Source: Candidatus Dechloromonas phosphorivorans (lineage in GTDB: Bacteria > Pseudomonadota > Gammaproteobacteria > Burkholderiales > Rhodocyclaceae). From it: 64,000 nt of DNA. The translations under genes were made by a program, and so were the position numbers. Below the pieces are notes generated by a model that did not search any database, was not told where the DNA came from, and saw nothing but the letters and a program-made list of their open reading frames with translations. The stretch's first letter is position 1. Every line of letters starts with the position of its first letter. The stretch covers positions 41,469 to 105,468 of the forward strand of contig JADKIP010000018.1 in the NCBI GenBank assembly GCA_016721185.1. The letters are read 5' to 3'. This document shows, piece after piece, positions 57,228-64,000 of this stretch.

Positions 57228-57979
57228 GCTTTGTGTTGCGCAGCCTCGCGCATCAGTTGCTTCATTTCACGTACAGCTTCGCGCAGGCCAACAAAAATGG
57301 AACGGCTAACGATGGCGTGACCGATATGCAGTTCTCGCACATCCACCAATCGCGCGACTGGCTGCACGTTGTAATAGTTGAGTGCATGCCCGGCATTGAA
57401 GCGCATACCCAGTTGGCGAATTCGCTGGCCAGCATGGCGGATTTTTTCCAGTTCGACGAACACAGCTGGCGCTTCGGCATCGCGGCCGGCACTATGGAAA
57501 GCATGGGCGTACGGGCCCGTGTGAATTTCGCATACTCGAGCCCCGATACGCGCCGCGGCTTCGATTTGAGGCGCTTCGGCATCGATAAAAACACTGCTCA
57601 TAATTCCAGCATCAGCCAAGCGGGAGACGACAGTTTTTAATCGCGACTCTTGTGCCATGACATCAAGGCCGCCTTCTGTGGTTACTTCATGACGGCCTTC
57701 CGGCACAAGCATCGCCATTTCAGGCTTCAGTTCGCACGCGATCCTGAGCATCCCCTCAGTTGCTGCCATTTCAAGGTTCAGCTTGACCTGAGTAAGCTCG
57801 CGCAACCGTCGAACGTCATCATCTTGAATGTGGCGACGATCTTCACGCAAATGTACGGTAATACCATCGGCCCCACCGAGGTGTGCTTCAACAGCGCCCC
57901 AGATCGGATCAGGTTCATAAGTGCGGCGCGCCTGGCGTAGCGTGGCGATGTGGTCAATATTGACGCCAAGTTCGATCAT
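57224..57979 (-). CDS. pdxJ: Pyridoxine 5'-phosphate synthase
   Basis: A 251-residue TIM-barrel enzyme condensing aminoacetone phosphate and deoxyxylulose phosphate. [20 protein letters not shown] starts the protein; [20 protein letters not shown] and [20 protein letters not shown] hold the active-site residues. The length is normal. In related genomes recO usually precedes it; here the upstream side (from 57980) leads into a GC-rich island, which suggests a junction. Confidence 0.97.
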   Translation of the reverse strand: MIELGVNIDHIATLRQARRTYEPDPIWGAVEAHLGGADGITVHLREDRRHIQDDDVRRLRELTQVKLNLEMAATEGMLRIACELKPEMAMLVPEGRHEVTTEGGLDVMAQESRLKTVVSRLADAGIMSSVFIDAEAPQIEAAARIGARVCEIHTGPYAHAFHSAGRDAEAPAVFVELEKIRHAGQRIRQLGMRFNAGHALNYYNVQPVARLVDVRELHIGHAIVSRSIFVGLREAVREMKQLMREAAQHKA

Positions 57980-58271
57980 AGCTCCTGTAACTCTATAGTT
58001 ATCGGGCGCTAACGCCCATGGTCATTAGAATAATTGTCTTTGTTACTTAGCAAGCTACTCAACTAGCTACTCAATACCGCCATGGTAGCCATTATTTTAA
58101 CTGTTCCATGCTGCCCAAGCACGGCTGGTTATATACCGTGTTTCCCTACAGTTACTCGCTCGCCCCCATGCTCGTCACAGTCCGCCTAATGTGTTACCAA
58201 GGTCGGCGCCTGCCGTCGTGGAGCGAGATAGACCACGGCAAAGCCTACCGGGGCAAGCTGCAGACAGTCTG

Positions 58272-58478
58272 TGGCAGGGACTGTCAGCCGTCTTTGTGCA
58301 CACCCCGCGTCTCTTCGAGGAACTGCGGATCGCCCATGGCGACGGGAGCTTCGGCAAGCGCCTCGCCTCGCTGGCCAAGACGGATTTGCTGATCCTTGAT
58401 GATTGGGTATTGGCGCCGCTCAATCAGGCCGAGCGCAATGATTTGCTGGAGGTGCTTGATGATCGCGTCGGCACGCGC
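58272..58478 (+). pseudogene. istB: IS21-family helper ATPase (IstB) fragment
   Basis: About 69 codons from the middle of an IstB-like ATPase: [36 protein letters not shown] (Walker B) and [20 protein letters not shown]. The Walker A part and the C-terminus are missing, and the matching frame ends at 58478, where it abuts the truncated gene on the other strand. The preceding 290 bases (57980-58271) show no gene. Confidence 0.7.
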
Positions 58479-58670
58479 GGCCAGCGTTTCGAATAGCGTG
58501 TCGACGATCTCGTGACGCTTAAGTGGATTCTCACCGTCTATCTGCAGGCGCCCTACTTCGGCCTTCGTGCATCCGTGCTTCTCAAAAAACCCCAGGATGT
58601 CCTTGCGCGGCCAGAACAAGGACAAGATGCAATCTTTCATGCATCCTTTGATGTCCGCCGGGAAACTCAT
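58479..58670 (-). pseudogene. N-terminal fragment of a third gene in the AbiEi/AbiEii-like operon
   Basis: Starting at ATG 58670 behind GGGAGGGAA, the frame reads SFPADIKGCMKDCILSLFWP, DILGFFEKHGCTKAEVG and [13 protein letters not shown] before it enters the reverse complement of the istB fragment near 58478 and loses meaning. It starts 15 bases after the stop of the nucleotidyltransferase-like gene. I recognise the N-terminus as a type seen in defence-island proteins but cannot name a family. The original protein was probably much longer. Confidence 0.5.
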
Positions 58671-58684
58671 GCCGTTCCCTCCCA

Positions 58685-59581
58685 TCAACCGATCAGACCG
58701 AGGAGCCGATCGATGATGTCGCTCGCCTGCCGTTGCCTCAGGGCCCGAGCCTCACGCAGTTCAGGCTCATCGCTCTCGCCGAGCTCAAACTTGGCCACCG
58801 AGACCGGGCCATCCTTGCGATAACCTTCTGTTTTGTCGTCCTGGGTGAAGCGATTGCGCAGGATTGCTAGGGCGGCCTGGATCACTGCACCATGCTTGCC
58901 GCCCAGTTCCGTTCGGAAGGCTTCGGCGACGGCGTCCGTTCCCTCGTGCGCATGCTCGATGCAGTAGACGAGGTCGTGCGCATCCTTGCGCTCGAAACGC
59001 TGATCAAATGCGAACGACTTCAAGCACGTGAAGCTGACCAGGTTGGCGTGCTTGATCTTCTCGGTCGCGACGCCATTGCCGCCAAGCAGTTCTGCCTGGA
59101 TCTCGGTGACCTGGTGAAGGTCGAAGACGATGGATGAATGCGGGATGTTCAGTGCCGAGATCGTACCTTCGGTTGGCAGCGGCTGCACCTTGCCGCCGGC
59201 GATGTCCGGCGCGTCCGCGAGCAACTCCAGCACCATCAGAGCGCCGTGTTCGGTGCGAGTTTGCCAACGCCAGGAGAGCTTTTTTCCGGCCTCGTTCTCG
59301 GCGCGATCGAAGCCCATCTTCTTGATGTTGTCCTCCAGCGAGTGATATGCCTCGGTGTCGGCCAGTATCTGGAGGTCGATCACGATATCCACATCCAGGG
59401 TGCCCGCATGCGCGGGGACCACCGGCGGCCGGGCGGCGACCAGGTACCTCGGGGTGAGGCCTCCCACCAAATAGACCGAATCCTTCCAGGGGCCGAGTCC
59501 GCGCAGCAGCGTCACGAGAACACGTTTGCAATCCTGCGTGTACTGGTCGCTGTAGCCATCGAGTGTCGTGGGCTTGGCCAT
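58685..59581 (-). CDS. AbiEii-like nucleotidyltransferase (toxin family)
   Basis: A 298-residue protein from ATG 59581. KDSVYLVGGLTPRYLVAARP near residue 32 and TLDVDIVIDLQIL near 60 form the Gly-Gly...Asp-x-Asp nucleotidyltransferase motif. RKDAHDLVYCIEHA near 210 resembles the conserved KxxD region of AbiEii/AbiGii toxins. The start overlaps the stop of the upstream gene by one base (TGATG), as in AbiE-type operons, where the first gene is the antitoxin. The length fits AbiEii. The role in phage defence is by analogy only. Confidence 0.7.
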   Translation of the reverse strand: MAKPTTLDGYSDQYTQDCKRVLVTLLRGLGPWKDSVYLVGGLTPRYLVAARPPVVPAHAGTLDVDIVIDLQILADTEAYHSLEDNIKKMGFDRAENEAGKKLSWRWQTRTEHGALMVLELLADAPDIAGGKVQPLPTEGTISALNIPHSSIVFDLHQVTEIQAELLGGNGVATEKIKHANLVSFTCLKSFAFDQRFERKDAHDLVYCIEHAHEGTDAVAEAFRTELGGKHGAVIQAALAILRNRFTQDDKTEGYRKDGPVSVAKFELGESDEPELREARALRQRQASDIIDRLLGLIG

Positions 59582-60660
59582 CAGAAACGGATCCTTTCTC
59601 GACGCAGATGCTGAGCCATCTCTTTGGCCCGGCCTTCGCCGCGCAACAAGTCGAGATAGACCTGAATGGGACTCGCCAGCCAAACACCGCCGACTTGCTG
59701 GCGGAACAACAGTTCTCCCGCCGACTTCGTCTCGATGACCGCGAGGTTCGCCCCTTCATTGACAATGCGCGCATCCAACTCGGCCATCGCTGTGTCAGCG
59801 CCGGCGCTGGCCAGCAGCCGAGTCCGCACCTGTGAGATACCGGACAGGAAGGGGGCATAGCGCTGGGCGGCGGCTTCGTAGCTCACCGCGTAGCCGACCT
59901 GATGCGCATCCAAGACTTGGCCGAGCCGCTCGATCAGGGTTTCTGCCTTCGCGCCGGGAACGAAATAGCGACGCAGCGTTGGGGCGCGCTGCGTGGCAAG
60001 CTGCTTGGCCCAAGCGTCGAGTAAGGCGCCCGGTTCGCGCAGATGGCGTTCCTTGCTTGGCCCCTGCCCGCGGGACACCAGCCAGTCGAACCGCTCCAAC
60101 TCACCCAATACGTCCGAGGCAGTGGACGGCGCCACCTGCGCCTGCTCGGCCACCTCGGTGACACCAAACCATTCCTCGTGATTGACCAAGAGCGCGTGCA
60201 GCACCTGCGCGCGCCGCCCCGAGAACAACGACCGCACCGACTTTTCCAAGGTCTTTGGAGGCGGCTTGTCGATGTAGACGTAGGCGCCGGAAGCCGGCAG
60301 AAATAGGCTTCCGCCGTTGTCGTAGTAGCCGATGCGCTCGGCCCTGAGCAGTTCCTTCGCACCAGGCGAGAGGGATTCGGCAATGAGGAAGTTCTGTGCG
60401 TCGGCATATCGGCCGTGCTGCAGCGACTTGAACTGCCACAACACCTGGCGCACGTCCCGGGGGTAGACGGTTTTCTTCGCCTCGACCAGTAAGACGATCG
60501 ACTTGCCGGCGACATTCAGGTGGATTTGGGCGTCAACGCGATCATCGGCTGACGCGCCGGATTCCAGCGCGTCCAATTCGGCATGCACGTCCGGCAACTC
60601 CCGGAGTGACTCCAGGAACTGTTCGATCAGAGCACGTTCGACAGGGGGCGACTCGGTCAT
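59581..60660 (-). CDS. AbiEi-like transcriptional regulator/antitoxin
   Basis: A 359-residue protein from ATG 60660. The N-terminal part looks like a nuclease-type fold without obvious catalysis (VLLVEAKKTVYPRDVRQVLW). A winged helix-turn-helix follows (LLVNHEEWFGVTEVAEQAQV and APSTASDVLGELERFDWLVS, about 140-180), then an AbiEi C-terminal-like domain (VYLDLLRGEGRAKEMAQHLR). It fits type IV antitoxins that repress their own promoter; palindromic candidate operators lie just upstream. It is translationally coupled to the toxin-like gene. Confidence 0.7.
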   Translation of the reverse strand: MTESPPVERALIEQFLESLRELPDVHAELDALESGASADDRVDAQIHLNVAGKSIVLLVEAKKTVYPRDVRQVLWQFKSLQHGRYADAQNFLIAESLSPGAKELLRAERIGYYDNGGSLFLPASGAYVYIDKPPPKTLEKSVRSLFSGRRAQVLHALLVNHEEWFGVTEVAEQAQVAPSTASDVLGELERFDWLVSRGQGPSKERHLREPGALLDAWAKQLATQRAPTLRRYFVPGAKAETLIERLGQVLDAHQVGYAVSYEAAAQRYAPFLSGISQVRTRLLASAGADTAMAELDARIVNEGANLAVIETKSAGELLFRQQVGGVWLASPIQVYLDLLRGEGRAKEMAQHLRRERIRF

Positions 60661-60680
60661 GTCAGCAGTTATTTCCTGTA

Positions 60681-60741
60681 CAGCGAATAACCGCACTATA
60701 CCGAATATTCGACGGAATTGCCATATTCGCTGATCAGCGAA
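60681..60741 (-). promoter_or_regulatory. Palindromic operator candidates of the AbiEi/AbiEii operon
   Basis: An 18-bp perfect palindrome ATTCGCTGATCAGCGAAT lies at 60724-60741, a 10-bp palindrome CGAATATTCG at 60702-60711, and a half-site CAGCGAATA at 60681-60689. All fall within 85 bases upstream of the AbiEi-like start codon. Confidence 0.65.
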
Positions 60742-61052
60742 TTTCGCACGATCCCCTGGCATCCCGGCGTACAGCCGTCTGGCTCGCGGGCAAGTGCCCC
60801 GCGCTTCGTGCAAATCGCGGCCATCCGGCTATGATCTCTGACGCCTCCGACCCTTGCGGGCCTGCGCGCTACCGGCTGGCCACCGCCGACCGTATCCTGG
60901 AAGCCGTGCGCCAAGTTATCGCGCGGTGCGCTGATCACCTCGGCGAGCCGGTGAAGCACTACCGGCACACACCTGTCGTCGCTTCGTTGCTATGGGCCCA
61001 CAATATCAATTTGGCGGACGCCTGATTAGATTCGGCGATGCCCCGAGCTACC
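60742..61052. other. Gap between the two island operons
   Basis: About 300 bases with no convincing gene. A 65-codon plus-strand frame from ATG 60831 (RLATADRILEAVRQVIARC) could be a fragment of something but matches no family I know. Confidence 0.35.
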
Positions 61053-61607
61053 TCAAAGATGGGGATAGTCGCATTGCGCTCGGAACGCGCACGTAAGGCA
61101 CGTCTTCCGAGACAAGGGCCAGCGCGGCAGAACTTGGCCGGCGAGAAAGTCTTCCCGCCGCCTCACCAAGGCGACCACTTGCTCGTCAGTCATCAATTTG
61201 ACGAGATGCGGTATCGGTAAGGCTCGCCTGGTCGGCGCCTTCACCATCACATACCCGTACGACGCCACCGACTGACCAGTCTGCCCCATCACCGCCATCC
61301 TCTGGGCGGACAACTGAATCACGTCCGACAGGAAGGGCTGGTTGCTCCAGCGAGTCTTGAACTCCACCAACACGAGCAGACCGGAGGGCATCCGGTATGC
61401 CCGGTCAAGTTTCGCCACCAGTCCGACGGGCGTGGAAATCCGGAACAGTCTTTCCATGTAGACCAATTCGGCATTCCGCAACGCTGCCGGCCGTGAGGCC
61501 CGCTCAGCTCGTGCGGCATTGGTCTCAAGTGATCGCCTCCACGCCATGACTAGCGCGAAGCACACGACGGCAGTGGCGCTACCGACGCCCCACGCTAACG
61601 CCGACAC
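61053..61607 (-). CDS. Membrane-anchored Cas4/PD-(D/E)XK-like nuclease
   Basis: A 184-residue protein from GTG 61607, preceded by GGAGG six bases upstream and overlapping the stop of the upstream gene. One transmembrane helix (ALAWGVGSATAVVCFALVMA) is at the N-terminus. LVAKLDRAYRMPSGLLVLVE with FKTRW near residues 82-105 is the Asp...Glu-x-Lys core of a PD-(D/E)XK nuclease. RKTCLTCAFRAQCDYPH at the C-terminus recalls the Cas4-type Cys cluster. There is no CRISPR array or other cas gene in the window. It ends the ParM-like operon. Confidence 0.7.
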   Translation of the reverse strand: MSALAWGVGSATAVVCFALVMAWRRSLETNAARAERASRPAALRNAELVYMERLFRISTPVGLVAKLDRAYRMPSGLLVLVEFKTRWSNQPFLSDVIQLSAQRMAVMGQTGQSVASYGYVMVKAPTRRALPIPHLVKLMTDEQVVALVRRREDFLAGQVLPRWPLSRKTCLTCAFRAQCDYPHL

Positions 61608-62068
61608 TTGCCACCTCCACACGAGCCTGACCACCACCGAAGTCCCGTTGCTATCGCCCCCAAGACCACGCGCATCGGAACCTGCAAGGCGGGCCATCGG
61701 CGCAGGACAACGCAGATGCCGGGCGCCCCGCGATAGTAGAGGCGGATCACCTGTCGTCCCCAAACGCTTGGTCGCAGCGCCTCGTCCCTGAACCGGCGCA
61801 GCACCTCCGTCTGCCAAGCCTCGCCGAACAGGCAGGTGGCGATGAAACAGCGCCCGTTCCGATCGGCCTGCGCGGAAGCCGCTATGCCTTCCTGATAGAA
61901 CTGCTCGTGCTCGACCAGCCCGCGCGCCCGGGCTTGCCGCTGCCGGGCGGTGCGCCGACTGCCATAGAGTTGCTCGAACACCACCAATCTCTCGCAGCGG
62001 CCCATCTGCGCCAGGTCCGAGGCGCTGACCATCCGGCCGCTCACCGACCGGCGCGATCGCTTGCCCAT
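61595..62068 (-). CDS. CFI-box C-terminal domain protein
   Basis: A 157-residue protein from ATG 62068. The N-terminal half is basic (GKRSRRSVSGRMVSASDLAQ) and the C-terminal half has NGRCFIATCLFGEAWQTEVL, RRFRDEALRPSVWGRQVIRL and YYRGAPGICVVLRRWPAL, the CFI-box module ending in a hydrophobic stretch. The function of this module is unknown. It starts eight bases after the preceding small gene and overlaps the nuclease gene by 13 bases. Confidence 0.6.
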   Translation of the reverse strand: MGKRSRRSVSGRMVSASDLAQMGRCERLVVFEQLYGSRRTARQRQARARGLVEHEQFYQEGIAASAQADRNGRCFIATCLFGEAWQTEVLRRFRDEALRPSVWGRQVIRLYYRGAPGICVVLRRWPALQVPMRVVLGAIATGLRWWSGSCGGGKCRR

Positions 62069-62075
62069 GGCCGGC

Positions 62076-62354
62076 TCACGCGTCGATCGCTGGCGCGAAG
62101 AGGTCGTTAGTGATGTCGCCATTGCCCTCCTGCGCGCTACTTGCGGAAGGCAGATGAGGCGAGCCACGTCCCATGCCGGCGAAAACACCGCTCTGCGCCA
62201 GCAACCCATCGTAGGCCAGCAGCCGCAGGCGATTGATGCGTTTGACGCCCTTCTGGAACTGGATCAGATCGTCGTACAGACGGGGATGGTCGGCACGCGC
62301 CAATACGAAGACCAGGCGAATGGGCGCGGCGTCCTTTACGGTATCGGTGCTCAT
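62076..62354 (-). CDS. Small protein coupled to the ParM-like gene
   Basis: A 92-residue protein. Its ATG overlaps the stop of the ParM-like gene (ATGA). LVFVLARADHPRLYDDLIQF and KGVKRINRLRLLAYDGLLAQ are the only ordered-looking parts; the C-terminus is acidic and flexible. The position suggests an adaptor like ParR/StbB, but no ribbon-helix-helix is obvious. Confidence 0.55.
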   Translation of the reverse strand: MSTDTVKDAAPIRLVFVLARADHPRLYDDLIQFQKGVKRINRLRLLAYDGLLAQSGVFAGMGRGSPHLPSASSAQEGNGDITNDLFAPAIDA

Positions 62355-63395
62355 TCGAGTTCTCCCGATGCCCCCGGAACTTGCTCCTTACCGGTGGCGG
62401 TCATCTTGCTGCTCGCGTAGTTCTGCCCGGCCAGCTGAAAACCCCGCACATTGGCGAACATCGGTTCCTTCACCTCATGGATGCGGTGCTTCGGGAACGC
62501 CGCCTTCACCGCCTTGCGGAACAGGAACGCCCCGCCGCCGACCAGGATGATGTTCTGCAGGCTGTGCGGTGCCTCGATCCACTCCTTCATCGTCGACACG
62601 GCTTGCTCGGCGACGGTCTCGGCCAGGGGCAGCAGGCGCTTCATGTCGTACGGCTTCTGGAAGATCATCGGCTGCTTGCCCGTGCGCAGCGCCAGGTCGA
62701 TGGCGTCGTAGTCGCGGTAGGGCGAGCCGATGTCCTTGGTGATCTCGGCCGCCAGCAAGCGCAGCACGTCCGACATGCCGCGATTGAAGGAGTAGCTCTG
62801 TTTCTGCACGAAACGCATACCCCGGGCCACCAGCCAGTCGAAGGTGCGCGAGCCTGGGTCGATGATCAGGCTCTGCTCGTTGCCGATGATCGCCATCTTC
62901 TGGTGCTCGGAAGCGTAGTGCACCAGCGCCCCTTGCGGTTGGGGCACGGCCAGGGCCTTGCCCACGGTAACGACCTTGCCGCCGCCGATGTCATGGCGGC
63001 CGGTCATGGCCTTTTCCAGCGCCACCTTCTTCACGGCGAATAGCGCCACCGGCAGCCCCACCACCAGGAGGTCGATGTGGCTCACCTTCATCATCGAAAG
63101 CGCTCCGCGCAGCAACGCCATGTACTCCGGCGTCTCAGTGTATTCATCGTGCAGTTGTTTGGCGCGAAAGGTATCGGCGGCAAGGCTAACGTCCGGCCCG
63201 ACCTCGTAGAACAGCGGGCCGATGGGGATGCACACGGTTTTTCTTGCGTTCGCTGGCCGGCCACGACGGCGAGTCGTCGCTCGACGGATAGGCGACGGAC
63301 GGGAAACTGGCGCAGCGGATGTCGGTACCGGCTGCGGCCGTGACGAACTTGGTGTTGCCGGATCCGACATCCACCGCTCTGACGATCAATTCCAT
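62351..63395 (-). pseudogene. ParM/StbA-like actin-family protein, single frameshift
   Basis: An actin-like ATPase of the plasmid-segregation type, which forms filaments to separate DNA copies. VRAVDVGSGNTKFVTAAAG is the N-terminal phosphate-1 motif; IDLLVVGLPVALFAVKKVAL and IIDPGSRTFDWLVARGMRFV (phosphate-2) follow, with IILVGGGAFLFRKAVKAAFP near the C-terminus (adenosine motif). The frame breaks at the T-run 63238-63242; removing one base restores about 347 residues. PRTRC system protein D is a possible alternative family name. It leads the four-gene operon. Confidence 0.75.
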
Positions 63396-63911
63396 AGCAT
63401 GGCTCCGAGGTAGGGTTGAGGTCGATCAGCATCGACAGGGCGATCTGATCCCGCCACACGGAATCCCCACTCAAAGAGGCCGATTTCGGCATCGGGCCCG
63501 GCCCGCTGTCAGCGAACCGGCGATGCACGGATATCTCGCTGACACTTGAAAGCGTCATCCCCGGAGGGGCACGCGTGTGTCACTACGCTCTCATTCAAAT
63601 GGCGGGCATCAACCCCTATGCGCCAGTTGCGCGAGCGGTCCGCGCGCGAGCATCGCCCTGAGTTGCCCCGCTCAGGACCAGAGGCAGAGATTCCCCCGTC
63701 AAACCCGCCTGCCGCCTCATTGCCCGCAGCTTTGCGACAATAAATGCGCCTTACCGCAATCTCCCGGGCGCGCAAGTGCCACCCGCAATCCTCCGCAAAT
63801 CACCGCGCTTTCGAGCCGCCCGCTTGACCGCCCAACCCGCTTGGCGTCAACTACGGTTTCCCGAGGGCCTCCTGGCCCCGCTCCATCGCGGAGCAAAAGG
63901 CGTCGCAGTCG
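63396..63911. other. Gap upstream of the ParM-like gene
   Basis: No convincing gene. It contains an inverted repeat TGTCAGCGA (63507-63515) and TCGCTGACA (63536-63544), about 115 bases before the ParM-like start, which could be an operator or centromere-type site. The rest is GC-rich without obvious iteration. Confidence 0.4.
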
Positions 63912-64000
63912 TTACCTGCCCTTGAAGCGCCAGTCTTGAACCGGCAATGCCGTCGCCCTTGAGGCGGCGGTCCCGAGGTCTTTCTCGTAGTGCAAGTCGC
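63912..64000 (-). CDS. C-terminal end of an unidentified island gene (partial)
   Basis: The last 28 codons of a minus-strand gene whose start lies outside the window. It reads DLHYEKDLGTAASRATALPV then QDWRFKGR and a TAA stop. The composition and frame look genuinely coding. Too short to name; a conjugative-element protein would fit the surroundings. Confidence 0.45.
   Translation of the reverse strand, partial: DLHYEKDLGTAASRATALPVQDWRFKGR

Noticed and set aside
60831..61025. 65-codon plus-strand frame resembling part of a RadC-like protein
   Set aside because: The resemblance is limited to a few residues and the frame has no good start context.
61053..61607. Cas4-like protein as a sign of a CRISPR-Cas locus
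   Set aside because: No CRISPR repeats and no other cas gene are visible anywhere in the window.

Overview
The window looks like a betaproteobacterial chromosome, most likely of the Rhodocyclales (Dechloromonas/Azonexus/Azoarcus relatives). Three things point there: a complete exosortase A (XrtA)/PEP-CTERM exopolysaccharide cluster, the gene order pdxJ-acpS-nagZ, and an EF-P with Arg32 next to the EarP rhamnosyltransferase. An Azoarcus-type group I intron in a tRNA gene agrees. All family names are from memory of the protein families; no search was run.

Layout. (1) 1-13.5 kb, plus strand, AT-rich: surface-polysaccharide genes, several with broken frames (sugar aminotransferase remnant, Wzx-like flippase, WbsX-like transferase, two GT4 glycosyltransferases, two membrane acyltransferases, a TPR protein, a polysaccharide deacetylase, a GNAT/FemAB-like protein). 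(2) 13.5-34.4 kb, minus strand: one tightly packed XrtA operon running from the Wza-like export lipoprotein, chain-length protein and tyrosine autokinase through an outer-membrane protein, AAA ATPase, UDP-GlcNAc 2-epimerase, deacetylase, FemAB protein, glycosyltransferases, exosortase A-EpsI, amidotransferase, CapK-like ligase and O-antigen ligase to a second deacetylase. It should make and export an exopolysaccharide and anchor PEP-CTERM proteins. A PEP-CTERM substrate with its own sigma-54-type promoter lies at 39.1-39.9 kb. (3) 34.5-45.0 kb: a mixed cluster with a LolCDE/MacB-like ABC exporter (two permeases, ATPase), LolA-like carrier, outer-membrane barrel, GT1-type glycosyltransferase, hexapeptide acyltransferase, and a ThiF-nitroreductase pair (a split MoeY). 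This is the best candidate here for an undescribed system, perhaps a small-molecule or glycolipid pathway. (4) 45.1-53.4 kb: housekeeping genes (Mth938-like protein, efp, earP, uracil-DNA glycosylase, uvrC, pgsA, tRNA-Gly x2, tRNA-Cys) with a group II intron in the efp terminator and a tRNA-Leu(UAA) interrupted by a group I intron. (5) 53.5-58.0 kb: a truncated IS5-type transposase, a small region bounded by a 15-bp inverted repeat, then nagZ, acpS and pdxJ. (6) 58-64 kb, GC-rich: a genomic island with an istB remnant, an AbiEi/AbiEii-like operon whose third gene is cut off, and a ParM-like/small protein/CFI-box/Cas4-like nuclease operon.

At least nine genes carry frameshifts. Nearly all are repaired by adding or removing one base in a short homopolymer, so sequencing error is a serious alternative to real gene decay. 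Start codons were chosen from Shine-Dalgarno sequences, stop/start overlaps and family N-termini.
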